From NCBI GenBank assembly GCA_021732025.1, contig JAKFVU010000023.1, positions 1-32,217 of the forward strand: 32,217 nt of DNA, in the 5' to 3' direction. Under the pieces are notes generated by a model, which was not told the DNA's origin, made no database searches, and saw only the letters and a list, made by a program, of their open reading frames with translations. Shown here piece after piece: positions 15,317-23,564 of the stretch. The position numbers and the translations under genes are program-made. This stretch comes from Candidatus Obscuribacterales bacterium (GTDB lineage Bacteria > Cyanobacteriota > Vampirovibrionia > Obscuribacterales > Obscuribacteraceae). Position 1 is the first letter of the stretch, and each line of letters begins with the position of its first letter.

Positions 15317-16213
15317 ATGCTTCCAATTTCAAGGCCAATCAGCAAAGTAATTAAATGTCTTGCGCCAACCGTTGTTATCAGCCTCTTGCAGGCAATGTCT
15401 AACTCTGCTCATAGTCAAGATCTTCAGCAAATGCCTGTCTCAGATCACGACATTGAAGTTGTGCAGTCGCCCTTCCAGGCACAACCTTTCTCAAGCTCTG
15501 GCATTGGTTACAGCGGACTGGGATTGGGACGTTCGGCATTTAACAGTATCCCTTATGTCGGCAGTATTCCTTATGTTGGCGGTATTCCTTATGTTGGTGG
15601 AATACCGCATGTCGGTATTCCAGGTGTCGGTATTCCAAATATTGGAATTCCTAGTATTGGAATTCCTTATGCTCCGTCGCTCTCTATTCCCTATGTCGGG
15701 GGATTTGGGGGATTTGGGGGAATTGGCAGCCTTATCGGACACAACCGCTATAGATCTTTCGGCTCTTCCTATAGCGGCTACGGGTCAGGTTTAGGAACTG
15801 GCTGGCACGGAACTGGATACGGATTAGGCGCAGGTTACGGATTAGGTGCAGGCTATGGATTAGGCTCAGGTTTTGGAACGGGTTTTGGCTCTAGCTATCC
15901 GGCGGCCTATAGCTGGGCGCGGCCGTTCGGGCGTTTGTCGAGCCAGAACGTTATTCAAACAGCTCCCAGCAAAGCGGCTGGCAACTACTATGCTCCTGCC
16001 ACTGTCGACCCTAGTGCAGCGGGCAGCTATTATGCTTCTAGTGGCAACGAAAAGCCTCGAACCCAAGTCTTCGACAAAGATTACAGCGATTATCGCCGTT
16101 CGAGAGCCAACAGCTACGGCAATAGCGACCATACCAAGCCACAGAAGAATTACTGGGGTGCTTCCGGCAGCCCCTTCCCCCAAGACCTGAACAGTACTCC
16201 CTGGTCAAAATAG
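15317..16213 (+). CDS. Exported IPYVG- and Gly-rich repeat protein
   Basis: The 298-residue protein has an N-terminal signal-like segment (hydrophobic at about 15-25, AHS near 33). Residues 78-129 are repeats of IPYVGG, IPHVG, IPGVG, IPNIG and IPSIG, five to six residues each, elastin-like in composition. Residues 165-192 are GYGLGAG/GFGTGFG repeats rich in Gly and aromatic residues. The remainder is Ser/Tyr/Asn-rich and polar. Such low-complexity proteins often lie on the cell surface or in an extracellular matrix; no enzymatic motif is visible. ATG follows AGG by six bases. The motif GIPYVGGI also occurs inside the CsgG-like protein at 11238-12365, suggesting a possible link. Function is unknown. 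Confidence 0.75.
   Translation: MLPISRPISKVIKCLAPTVVISLLQAMSNSAHSQDLQQMPVSDHDIEVVQSPFQAQPFSSSGIGYSGLGLGRSAFNSIPYVGSIPYVGGIPYVGGIPHVGIPGVGIPNIGIPSIGIPYAPSLSIPYVGGFGGFGGIGSLIGHNRYRSFGSSYSGYGSGLGTGWHGTGYGLGAGYGLGAGYGLGSGFGTGFGSSYPAAYSWARPFGRLSSQNVIQTAPSKAAGNYYAPATVDPSAAGSYYASSGNEKPRTQVFDKDYSDYRRSRANSYGNSDHTKPQKNYWGASGSPFPQDLNSTPWSK
15548..15676 (+). repeat. 15/18-bp tandem coding repeats (IPxVG units)
   Basis: About eight copies of a unit beginning ATTCC(T/A) and ending GTCGGT or TTGGA occur in frame, with 18-bp units first and 15-bp units later. Codons differ between copies, so the array is partly diverged rather than a recent expansion. Confidence 0.8.
15698..15726 (+). repeat. G5 tracts with ATTT spacers, possible G-quadruplex
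   Basis: GGGGG occurs at 15698-15702, 15707-15711 and 15716-15720 with ATTT between, followed by AATT and GG. It encodes GGFGGFGGIG. Three five-G tracts plus a GG could fold as a two-layer G-quadruplex in the coding strand or mRNA. Confidence 0.55.
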
Positions 16214-16294
16214 GGGTAAATCGCCCACATGAGGAAGAAATAGCGTCAATTTAGTTACAAGTGTGCTCCCTGCTGCAACAGAACACTTAAGTAC

Positions 16295-16322
16295 TTGACA
16301 CGCTGGGTATAATTAATATTCA
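16295..16322 (+). promoter_or_regulatory. Candidate promoter of rel
   Basis: TTGACA at 16295-16300 and TATAAT at 16308-16313 are both perfect, but only seven bases apart, so they cannot serve together. Either TATAAT works with a poor upstream -35, or TTGACA pairs with TATTCA at 16317-16322. Either leaves a very short leader before the ATG at 16341. Confidence 0.4.
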
Positions 16323-16340
16323 CCCTTATAAGCAGTAGCG

Positions 16341-18767
16341 ATGAAAGATCAAATCGGTCAGCCCTTATTCGACATTTTAGAGAAACAGGGTCGCCCGGCT
16401 GAAGATCTTGCCATCGCCCATAAAGCCTATGACTTCGCCTATGCATCTCACGACGGCCAGATGCGCAAGTCAGATGACCCTTACATTATTCACCCGGTCG
16501 AAGTCGCCTGCATTCTGGCCGACATCAATGCCGATATAGATACAGTGTGCTCATGCCTACTGCATGATGTGCTCGAAGACTGCGATGTTAAACCCAAAGA
16601 AATTGAAGACCGTTTTGGCGTTGATACCAGAAGAATCGTTGAAGGCGTAACCAAGCTCGGTAAATTCAGCTTTAGCTCGAAAGAAGAGCGCCAGGCTGAG
16701 AACTTCCGCAAGCTATTGGTGGCCATGGCTGAAGACGTTCGTGTAGTGCTAGTAAAACTAGCCGATCGCCTGCACAACATGCGCACCATGGAACACATGG
16801 CGCCCCATAAACAAGCTGAAAAAGCGAAAGAGACACTTGAGATTTTCGCCCCACTGGCTAACCGCTTCGGTCTAGGTAAAATGAAGTGGGAACTGGAAGA
16901 TCTCGGTCTTCGCTACCTGCATCAAGACGAATATCTTGAAATTGAACGACTAGTCGAAGACAGCCGTGAAGACCGTGCTGATCACTTAGCCCAGGTCGTG
17001 GAAAAACTCAGAGTAGACCTAGATAGCCGCGGTATCAAAGCCGATATTATCGGCAGACCAAAGCACTTCTTTGGCATCTGGCGCAAGATGAAGAGCCAGC
17101 AAAAAGAGTTTCAAGAACTATACGACGTGCTTGCTGTGCGGGTTATCATCGACAGCAATCCCGATAAAAACTTCTGCGAATTAGAGTCTGATCCTGATAC
17201 GCAAAAATGCTATGAAGTGATGGGTACAGTTCACTCAATCTTTAAGCCCATTCCAGGCCGCTTTAAAGACTATATTGCCATGCCTAAGTTTAATAGTTAC
17301 CAATCACTGCACACGGCAGTTATCGGGCCAAAAGGCAAACCAGTTGAAATTCAAATTCGTACCAAGCGCATGCACCACATTGCTGAATATGGTATCGCCG
17401 CACACTGGGCCTACAAAGAGGCTGGAGAAGCGGTTAAGGCCGACGGTTCTGCTGATAAGAAACTAGCCTGGCTAAGGCAATTAGTTGACTGGCAACAAGA
17501 TCTCAAAGACTCTGGCGAATATATTGAAGAAGTGAAGATGGACCTCTTCGCTGATGAAGTGTTTGTATTTAGCCCAAGAGGCGACGTTCTCGACTTGCCA
17601 AACGGCTCATGCCCAATCGACTTTGCTTACCGCGTGCACACTGATATTGGCCACCGCTGCGTTGGTGCTCGCATCAACGAAAGAATCGTGCCATTAAACA
17701 CGATAATGAAAAACGGCGACATCGTCGAGATTCTCACAAGCAAGAACGGCCAACCCAAAATGGATTGGCTCAATTTTGCCAAAACCCATGGTGCCAAAAA
17801 TCGCATTCGCCAATGGTTCAAGAAGCACCATAGAGAAGAACATATTCAGCAAGGTCGACAAATGCTCGAAGCTGAATTGGGCAAAGGCAATTTAGACGAA
17901 TTCCTCAAGTCTGACAAGTTGAAAGAAGCTGGAAAGCGCCTCAACATCTCAGATCCACAAGACATACTAGCAGCAGTGGGCTACGGTGATCTATCTGTAG
18001 CGCAAGTAGTTAATCGTATACGCGAAGTCGACAATGCTGAGAAAATTGCTCTAAAGGGTTACACCATTCCACAAATGGTGCCCGACAAGCCGAGCAATAT
18101 TTCAAGCTTGGGCGGCCTGCTGCATCACTTAGCTAAATGCTGTCAGCCAGTTCCTGGTGAAGAAATTGCCGGAGTGGTATCTCGCGGAAGCGGCATTGCA
18201 GTGCATAGAGCAGATTGCACCATGCTTGCTAAAATTGAAGAAGGCCGACGCATGGCCGTCGACTGGTCAATCGAGCGCAATACCCAGTATCCAGCAGGCT
18301 TACAGGTTGAATGCCTAGACAGAGTTGGTATCGCCGGCGATATCTTGAAGAAAGTTTCAGATCACAAAGTCAATTTACGCGACTTGCGAGTAGATACTCA
18401 TCGAGACAAGAAAACAGCAACTATTTTCTTGATTCTAGATGTGCTTGATATTGATCAGCTTGCACGAGTTTCGCAGGCAATATCTCAGATTTCAGATGTG
18501 ATTAGAGTGCACCGAAAAGACCACCGCAAGCGCGTGGTTGGCACAAATCCGCTAGCTCGGGTAACTGGAATAAAGACCGTCAAAGCCAACGCGAATCCAA
18601 ACACAGAAGCTAATGGTGCGCGCACCTTAAGCAAGAACGGCAGTTCATCAAGCAATGGCACCGGCAGTAACGGTAACGGAAATGGCAATGGCAACGGCAA
18701 TAAAAAATCCGCAGCTGCAGCCCGCAGTAAGTCTCAATCTACTTCTGCCAAGAAAAAAACAAAATAA
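16341..18767 (+). CDS. rel: Bifunctional (p)ppGpp synthetase/hydrolase (Rel)
   Basis: It makes and degrades the alarmone (p)ppGpp in response to amino-acid starvation. The hydrolase HD domain is intact: H51, H75-D76 (HDVLED, E79, D80), D142 and N146. The synthetase has GRPKHFFGIWRKM, RFKD (307-310, the RXKD form seen in bifunctional enzymes), the PKFNSYQSLHT nucleotide loop and EIQIRT. TGS (about 404-466), the zinc-finger CC region (AKCCQPVPGEE, about 598-625) and ACT (about 654-724) follow. The segment FCELESDPDTQKC around 278-290 looks like a short insertion in the synthetase. An extra 65-residue tail (from about 744) is rich in Asn, Gly, Ser and Lys. The ATG at 16341 has only a weak AGCAG upstream. 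rdgB follows 17 bp later. Confidence 0.97.
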   Translation: MKDQIGQPLFDILEKQGRPAEDLAIAHKAYDFAYASHDGQMRKSDDPYIIHPVEVACILADINADIDTVCSCLLHDVLEDCDVKPKEIEDRFGVDTRRIVEGVTKLGKFSFSSKEERQAENFRKLLVAMAEDVRVVLVKLADRLHNMRTMEHMAPHKQAEKAKETLEIFAPLANRFGLGKMKWELEDLGLRYLHQDEYLEIERLVEDSREDRADHLAQVVEKLRVDLDSRGIKADIIGRPKHFFGIWRKMKSQQKEFQELYDVLAVRVIIDSNPDKNFCELESDPDTQKCYEVMGTVHSIFKPIPGRFKDYIAMPKFNSYQSLHTAVIGPKGKPVEIQIRTKRMHHIAEYGIAAHWAYKEAGEAVKADGSADKKLAWLRQLVDWQQDLKDSGEYIEEVKMDLFADEVFVFSPRGDVLDLPNGSCPIDFAYRVHTDIGHRCVGARINERIVPLNTIMKNGDIVEILTSKNGQPKMDWLNFAKTHGAKNRIRQWFKKHHREEHIQQGRQMLEAELGKGNLDEFLKSDKLKEAGKRLNISDPQDILAAVGYGDLSVAQVVNRIREVDNAEKIALKGYTIPQMVPDKPSNISSLGGLLHHLAKCCQPVPGEEIAGVVSRGSGIAVHRADCTMLAKIEEGRRMAVDWSIERNTQYPAGLQVECLDRVGIAGDILKKVSDHKVNLRDLRVDTHRDKKTATIFLILDVLDIDQLARVSQAISQISDVIRVHRKDHRKRVVGTNPLARVTGIKTVKANANPNTEANGARTLSKNGSSSSNGTGSNGNGNGNGNGNKKSAAAARSKSQSTSAKKKTK
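18664..18702 (+). repeat. Hexamer repeat encoding Asn-Gly tail of Rel
   Basis: GGNAAY units repeat in frame and encode alternating Gly and Asn (SNGNGNGNGNGN) near the C terminus of Rel. The array could vary in copy number by slippage without frameshift. Confidence 0.75.
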
Positions 18768-18784
18768 TTTGAGTAAGCCTTAAA

Positions 18785-19378
18785 ATGAAAATAGTTCTAG
18801 CCACAAGTAATCCTGGCAAACTAAAAGAATTTCAAGCCCTTAGCCTTGCGGCACCAGATCTAGAGCTTGTCCTGGCACCAGAAGGATTCAATCCTGAAGA
18901 AACCGGTTCAACTTTTATAGAGAACGCTTTGCTCAAGGCCAGAGAGGCAGCTAAACTCTGTCACCTCCCCGCTATTGCCGACGATTCGGGATTGACAGTC
19001 GAAGCTATGGGCGGTCGACCAGGCATTCACTCGGCTCGCTACTGCCCAGGCAGTGACGCAGACAGACGACAGAAGCTCTTGCAAGAGCTAAAAGACGTGC
19101 CAGTTGGTAAGCGCCAGGCGGCATTTGTCTGCGCCGTGGCCTTTGTCGACAGTAATGGTGAAGAACTTTTCACCTGCGAACAACACTGGCCGGGCAATAT
19201 TTCATTGAGTGAAGTGGGCAGCAATGGGTTTGGCTTTGATCCTGTATTTATCCCGCTTGAGCAAGAAATCACAGCAGCGCAAATGGAGCCCAAGGCTAAG
19301 AACGAGCTTTCGCATCGCGGTCAGGCCTGGCGGCGTTTTCTTAACCATCTAGCAACACAACAAAGCCGGCCTATCTAA
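18785..19378 (+). CDS. rdgB: dITP/XTP pyrophosphatase (RdgB/HAM1)
   Basis: It hydrolyses non-canonical purine nucleotides (dITP, XTP) to monophosphates, keeping them out of DNA and RNA. The family signature ATSNPGKLKEF is at residues 6-16, with IADDSGLTVEAMGGRPGIHSARY in the middle (acidic metal ligands DD), NGFGFDPVFIP and the C-terminal KNELSHRGQAWRRF. The length of 197 is typical. It starts 17 bp after rel and is probably cotranscribed; that rel-rdgB pairing fits purine-nucleotide control but has no proven functional link here. Confidence 0.96.
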   Translation: MKIVLATSNPGKLKEFQALSLAAPDLELVLAPEGFNPEETGSTFIENALLKAREAAKLCHLPAIADDSGLTVEAMGGRPGIHSARYCPGSDADRRQKLLQELKDVPVGKRQAAFVCAVAFVDSNGEELFTCEQHWPGNISLSEVGSNGFGFDPVFIPLEQEITAAQMEPKAKNELSHRGQAWRRFLNHLATQQSRPI

Positions 19379-19461
19379 TCGCCAATCGGCTCACCGAGCC
19401 AAAACTAGCGACCCTAAATAGCTAACGAAAAAAAACTTCATCTTGCTATGAGAAAGGGTAC

Positions 19462-19509
19462 ATGAAAAACTGGTTCACAAGAGCTAAGCTGTCATTGTTA
19501 TCTAGCTAA
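19462..19509 (+). CDS. Possible 15-codon ORF (leader-like)
   Basis: ATG at 19462 follows AGAAAGGG by four to five bases and opens a 15-codon frame (MKNWFTRAKLSLLSS) ending in TAA at 19507-19509, just before the GTG of the next small gene. The ribosome-binding site is good, but at this length chance cannot be excluded. It could be a leader peptide. Confidence 0.25.
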   Translation: MKNWFTRAKLSLLSS

Positions 19510-19532
19510 CATTCGTACGAGCAGGGGTGGCA

Positions 19533-19793
19533 GTGGCGGAATTCGTTTTGAACGGCAACGCACATTCATATGGTTCTGGTTCTAGCTTTGGCGCCAATGC
19601 CGGAGCTGCCAGCGGCACCAGCAGTCAGTCTGCTGCTGGCCTAAAGCAACAAGCTATTTCTGCGGTGGCTAGCACCCTGAATTTAGACGACGAACTCGAT
19701 AGCTCTTTATTGACCGCCGATAGGCAGATAGAGCTACTTCTTTGGCTATCGAACTTAGAAATGCGCCTACCGCCCTATGGCGACGTCAACTAA
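19533..19793 (+). CDS. Small hypothetical protein
   Basis: The 86-residue product has a Gly/Ser/Ala-rich N-terminal half (HSYGSGSSFGANAGAASGTSS) and an amphipathic C-terminal half (AISAVASTLNLDDELDSSLLTADRQIELLLWLSNLEMRLPPYGDVN). I do not recognise it. I chose GTG at 19533, five bases after AGGGG; a GTG at 19527 overlaps that site. It lies 155 bp past rdgB and ends three bases before the stop codon of the convergent TPR gene, so no terminator fits between. No signal peptide is visible. It is a plausible real gene with unknown function. Confidence 0.5.
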   Translation: MAEFVLNGNAHSYGSGSSFGANAGAASGTSSQSAAGLKQQAISAVASTLNLDDELDSSLLTADRQIELLLWLSNLEMRLPPYGDVN

Positions 19794-19796
19794 TCT

Positions 19797-20915
19797 CTAC
19801 TGACTAGAATTTTGAGACTTCAGGTCTTCCAAACGATGCTTGATTCCCACCGACAGTGGGTGCTCTTTACCTAGGGTCTTTTCAGCTATTTCAAAAGCAT
19901 CCTCGCTCTTCCGCAGAGCTAATGCGCCTTTACCCTGACGACTGTAGAGATCGGCCAAGTTGTCTAAACAAATAGCGACATCGGGGTGATGACCACCTAG
20001 TGTTTCGCGGAACGTCTCCAATGCCTTTAGTTGCAGGTCTTCAGCTTCTTTCAATTTGCCCTCTTTGACGTAGAGACCAGCAAGATTATCGAGGGCTGTG
20101 GCTACAGCCGGGTGCTTTTCACCATAAGCTTTGCGCATAATCGACAAAGAGCGCTCGTACAGCGGCTCAGCCTTTTCACTCTGATTCAATTCACGATAAC
20201 TCTCAGCCAAATTTCCTAAAGCAATTGCCAGGTCAGGGTTATCAGCCCCCAGTTCACGTTCATAAACGGCGATGGCCTTGAGCTGCACGTCTACTGCAGC
20301 TTTAAAGTCGCTCTGCTTTTGAAAGAGCAAGGCGAGATTGTCGTAGACAGTGGCGACCTCAACTGATTCTTTGCCGCGCATCTCACTAAGAATTGCGATG
20401 GCTGCCTCATAGAGTGGTTTAGCCTCGCCATACTTGCCTTCATCCTTCAATATTCCAGCTAGATTGCTAAGCTCTACGGCAAAGCCAAAATTATCTTTTG
20501 ATTCGTTTTGACGAATCAGCTCCAGCGATTTGCGTGAGGCCTTCTCAGCCAATAGATAGTTGCCCTGGGCCTTATAAAGCTGGCCTAGATTGCTCTGACT
20601 CACCGCTACACGCGAATCTTTTGGACCAAATCTCTGAGCGATTTCATAAGCCTTTTTTAGCCAGGTTTTTGCACCGTCGAGGTCACCAGCCAATAAAGCT
20701 TGTTTTCCAGCATGGGTGGCATGCTGCCAAGACTCGTGCTCGGCGGCTCTCTCATCTTGCTTCTCTTTGTCATCAAGCCTGCTGATTTTGTCTAAGAGTA
20801 CAGGCTCAGACTGCGAAATTGGTCGTGGCTGCTCCTCCGCAGAAAAGCAACTGGGTTGACTGGTGCCAACCATAGCGAAAAGACATAGGCTCAAGCTAAG
20901 TAGCTGGACGCGCAT
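19797..20915 (-). CDS. Exported kinesin-light-chain-type TPR protein
   Basis: The ATG at 20915 is chosen because it follows GCAGG and starts a signal peptide (MRVQLLSLSLCLFAM...); an upstream extension to 20975 is unlikely. The 372-residue product carries about six 42-residue TPRs of the kinesin-light-chain/NPHP3 type, each with a pattern like YERSLSIMRKAYGEKHPAVATALDNLAGLYVKEGKLKEAE. These form a superhelix for protein binding. The length per repeat is unusually regular, which suggests recent internal duplication. It lies downstream of the PepSY gene on the same strand (111-bp gap). The partner is unknown. Confidence 0.9.
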   Translation of the reverse strand: MRVQLLSLSLCLFAMVGTSQPSCFSAEEQPRPISQSEPVLLDKISRLDDKEKQDERAAEHESWQHATHAGKQALLAGDLDGAKTWLKKAYEIAQRFGPKDSRVAVSQSNLGQLYKAQGNYLLAEKASRKSLELIRQNESKDNFGFAVELSNLAGILKDEGKYGEAKPLYEAAIAILSEMRGKESVEVATVYDNLALLFQKQSDFKAAVDVQLKAIAVYERELGADNPDLAIALGNLAESYRELNQSEKAEPLYERSLSIMRKAYGEKHPAVATALDNLAGLYVKEGKLKEAEDLQLKALETFRETLGGHHPDVAICLDNLADLYSRQGKGALALRKSEDAFEIAEKTLGKEHPLSVGIKHRLEDLKSQNSSQ

Positions 20916-21026
20916 AAGCCTGCTTCTAGGCGAGGAATTTACTGTTACAGCATAACCAAATTTGAGCCAAGACAAAAGGCGCTATTACTAATTGTTTGCG
21001 CTGGAAGCTAAGTAGTTAATAACCGA

Positions 21027-21341
21027 TTAAATTCTGTGTTTACGTGTTTTGAGAATCTCGCCAGACTGAGCATCAATCTCAAGCTCAATTTTCCATATAC
21101 CTTCGCTACGCAATTCGATATCCCAATTCATTGGAGTTTCGTCGCGCTCGATTTCGATTTCTTCTACAGTTGCGCCTGGATACTTGGCTAGAGCAATGGC
21201 TTCCGCCTTCTCACAGCTAATTGCAGCCTTCTTTGTTAGACTGCCAGCATCGCCTTCGGCTGCGCAGGGTAAAATCGCCGCACAAGTAAGAACAGACAAA
21301 GCAAGTAAGCTGAGAGAATTATTGAAAAAGAATCTAAGCAT
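21027..21341 (-). CDS. Exported PepSY-domain protein
   Basis: It is a 104-residue protein with a signal peptide ending CAA (about residue 28). The remaining 75 residues match a single PepSY domain: ISCEKAEAIALAKYPGATVEEIEIERD, then NWDIELRSEGIWKIELEIDAQSGEILKTRKHR. Small secreted PepSY proteins are usually thought to inhibit proteases or act as signal modules. The ATG follows GGAG by about eight bases. It diverges from the PDZ/thioredoxin-fold gene at 21442, separated by 100 bp. Confidence 0.85.
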   Translation of the reverse strand: MLRFFFNNSLSLLALSVLTCAAILPCAAEGDAGSLTKKAAISCEKAEAIALAKYPGATVEEIEIERDETPMNWDIELRSEGIWKIELEIDAQSGEILKTRKHRI

Positions 21342-21441
21342 TATTTAGCTCCAGCAGGTAACTGTGCAGTTATAGCATTTAGTTTGTTTGATTTCAGACC
21401 TTCGAGGGAACGTCTAAAGCGTTATATAAAAGGAGTTTTGG

Positions 21442-22389
21442 TTGCGTCCTGTCGTAATAATTCCTCTAGTTTTGGTGCTTCTAACCATGGTTGTGGTGGC
21501 ATTGCCACTGCTTATGAGCGAGCCAGAGAGTACCAAGCAAGGTTCTCATGGTGGACATACTGGACATGTAGGAATTGTTGGACTGCAATATGCCTTTTTA
21601 AATAAAGAGTATCCCGTCATCACACGAGTGATTGATGAGTCGCCAGCCGCTTTAGCTGGCATAAGCAAAGATGATTTACTGTTGTCTGTAGGCCACAAAA
21701 ACGCTTCGATGATGGGTGATTTTGATATTCACCAAGAGCTTTGTGGTGACCCAAATTCGTCAGTGCAGGTAACGATTAAGGCCAAAAATGGCTCAATTCT
21801 AGAGCGCAATTTGATGCGCATACAGACTTCTGATTTACCCAAAGAAGCCGATTCGAAATATCTTGACGAACTAGCTCTGCTGAGCCAGGAAGACTTTCTC
21901 TTACGACGGGATGCTACTGCTAAACCCGACGATTTCTCGTACACCAGCCTGATTATGCACAGCTTGCATCAAGGGCCAGTAGTGCTGGAGTTCTTCGCTG
22001 ATGAAACAGGAGCAAGCCCTGAGCTAGGCAGCGCAATTGAAAACCACAACAAAAAAGATTCGCTAGAACAAACTGCCAACCATATGCAGATTACTCTTTT
22101 GAGTTGCGATATTGACGACAAAGCCTATAGGGATCTGATAAAACATTTCAAAGTGACAGCCGGACCGACTTATGTGTTTGTTCCTGGCAATCGTGGAGTG
22201 ATTTTGTCACGGAACATAGAACGCGGGCCGCTTAGCGCAGCTCAAATTAAAAGCCGGCTTGCTGACTTACTCTACGAAGCTAAGCAACCAATTCCACAGA
22301 TTCATACGGCACCAGCAGTGGTTGGACCAGAAATAGAAGAACAAAATAGCTCGTATACGCCGATAGGTAAGAGCCGCTCCAACCGCTGA
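21442..22389 (+). CDS. Membrane-anchored PDZ protein with cysteine-less thioredoxin-like domain
   Basis: The 315-residue protein starts with TTG, well supported by AGGAG six bases upstream. Residues 4-24 are an N-terminal membrane anchor. A His-rich linker (GSHGGHTGH) leads to a PDZ domain at about 43-125 (GIVGLQYAFL, IDESPAALAGISKDDLLLSVG). Residues 175-278 look like a thioredoxin fold: VVLEFFADETGAS at 180-192 sits where WCxxC is expected, and the cis-Pro motif is kept as AGPTYVFV (P242). Both active cysteines are missing, so redox activity is unlikely and a chaperone or binding role is more probable. Two single cysteines (C101, C222) remain. This fusion is uncommon, and no partner is evident nearby. 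Confidence 0.75.
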   Translation: MRPVVIIPLVLVLLTMVVVALPLLMSEPESTKQGSHGGHTGHVGIVGLQYAFLNKEYPVITRVIDESPAALAGISKDDLLLSVGHKNASMMGDFDIHQELCGDPNSSVQVTIKAKNGSILERNLMRIQTSDLPKEADSKYLDELALLSQEDFLLRRDATAKPDDFSYTSLIMHSLHQGPVVLEFFADETGASPELGSAIENHNKKDSLEQTANHMQITLLSCDIDDKAYRDLIKHFKVTAGPTYVFVPGNRGVILSRNIERGPLSAAQIKSRLADLLYEAKQPIPQIHTAPAVVGPEIEEQNSSYTPIGKSRSNR

Positions 22390-22421
22390 AAAACAGTCCT
22401 GAAAATGATTAAAGCTGTTTG

Positions 22422-22452
22422 ACCAGTTGCTAGTGTCTTCGTGAGCTATACT
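22422..22452 (+). promoter_or_regulatory. Likely promoter of the glycan gene pair
   Basis: GTGAGCTATACT has a -10 TATACT at 22447-22452. ACCAGT at 22422-22427 lies at the same distance upstream as in the alaS promoter (13 bp between ACCAGT and GTGAGCTATA). A TTGACC overlaps it at 22419-22424 but is too far (22 bp) for a normal spacer. A start near 22459 would place GGAG (22465-22468) at once in the leader. Confidence 0.55.
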
Positions 22453-22475
22453 CAGAAGCCTTTCGGAGTTTCATC

Positions 22476-23564
22476 TTGTCACCAACAGTCACTTTCATTG
22501 TAATCGCAGGACAGCAATCAGCGGCTGGAGACAAAACCATTGCCAGCATCAGATCGCTGAACGGTATCGAAACTGAACTGCTGTTCACATACCTCAGCGG
22601 TGATGAGCTAGCGGATTTCGAATTGACATCACTATCGGCGCAAACACTTATTGATCGAGCCTTTGAATCAGCTCAAGGCCAATATGTCCAACCTCTCCTA
22701 GCAGGCCAAACTATTGACGCCGCCATCTTTACAAAGCAGCTTTCTCGACTTCAATCTCACCAAGAGGCAAGCTGCATTATCAAAGGCAAAGCTGCCTCAT
22801 CTACTGTGTTAGAGCAACTTACACCTGGCCCCGAGTTTCTATTCAATTGCTTCAACAAAATGCAGGCGCCAGCCATGACACCGGCTGACATATTGTTTAG
22901 AAAAGGCAAAGTTGTTCTCAATCATAATTTAGAATATCTAGCATTTACAGATTTAGCACTGCAACTTTCAAAACAGGGTGCTGTTATCGTTGAAAGTAGC
23001 ATGCATGATGCCGCATCCGTAAATGCCAGCAATCTGAAAGATTGGACAATTCTGGCACAAAATTACAGATCAATCCTTACCTGCCTGGGTTGGTCACCTG
23101 AAGTAATGCTAGAGCGGCTCGTTGAGCCACTTGTTCTCAATAAAGAGATAGATAAACTAGAGTTTCTCACGATAGACGAGCAACTACAGGCCGCAGCAGC
23201 GCGTGTAGGTCTAAACGGTGGAGCTTCGCAGAGACTTTTTAGAGAGGCAGACAGAGTCGTTGTTTTCCAGCAAGAAATAGAAGCACGCGAAATTGAACTT
23301 AGAGCACTTTTAGACAGTGTTTCTTGGCGCCTTACTAAATCATTGAGAGATATTCGGCTAGCTCTGAACTATCTGACTGGCACAATCGATCTGCAAAGAT
23401 TAGGAAGAAAAATAGATAGGTCGAATGCCAAATACCTAGACTATCTAAATTATGAAATTGACCGAATTTACAAAAGTAATTCCTGGGCACTTACTGCTCC
23501 ACTGCGCTCGATGATGCCAGACAAGAAACTCAACTCATTGGCAGTCCAAGTGAATAAGACATGA
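22476..23564 (+). CDS. GT2-like glycan-biosynthesis protein without DxD motif
   Basis: The 362-residue product starts at TTG, seven bases after GGAG. Residues 1-100 resemble the N-terminal Rossmann-like half of GT2 glycosyltransferases (TVTFIVIAGQ, KTIASIRSLNGIETELLF, QTLIDRAFESAQGQYVQPLLAGQTID), but the place of the nucleotide-binding DxD or DSDD reads LLAGQT, so it is probably inactive as a normal GT2 or uses another donor site. The C-terminal part is a coiled-coil region with two SWRLT-type motifs (SVSWRLTKSLRD at 281-292 and SNSWALTAPLRSM at 334-346), typical of bacterial polysaccharide glycosyltransferases. It overlaps the GT4 gene by four bases and the two are surely coupled. Confidence 0.7.
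   Translation: MSPTVTFIVIAGQQSAAGDKTIASIRSLNGIETELLFTYLSGDELADFELTSLSAQTLIDRAFESAQGQYVQPLLAGQTIDAAIFTKQLSRLQSHQEASCIIKGKAASSTVLEQLTPGPEFLFNCFNKMQAPAMTPADILFRKGKVVLNHNLEYLAFTDLALQLSKQGAVIVESSMHDAASVNASNLKDWTILAQNYRSILTCLGWSPEVMLERLVEPLVLNKEIDKLEFLTIDEQLQAAAARVGLNGGASQRLFREADRVVVFQQEIEAREIELRALLDSVSWRLTKSLRDIRLALNYLTGTIDLQRLGRKIDRSNAKYLDYLNYEIDRIYKSNSWALTAPLRSMMPDKKLNSLAVQVNKT

Noticed and set aside
15548..15676. CRISPR-like array
   Set aside because: The units are 15-18 bp, in frame, encode IPxVG and have no spacers.
16295..16313. TTGACA and TATAAT as a paired sigma-70 promoter
   Set aside because: Only 7 bp separate them, so they cannot work as one -35/-10 pair, though each may be used separately.
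19388..19400. GGCTC-ACC-GAGCC hairpin as rdgB terminator
   Set aside because: It is followed by AAAA, not T, on the plus strand and the stem is only five pairs.
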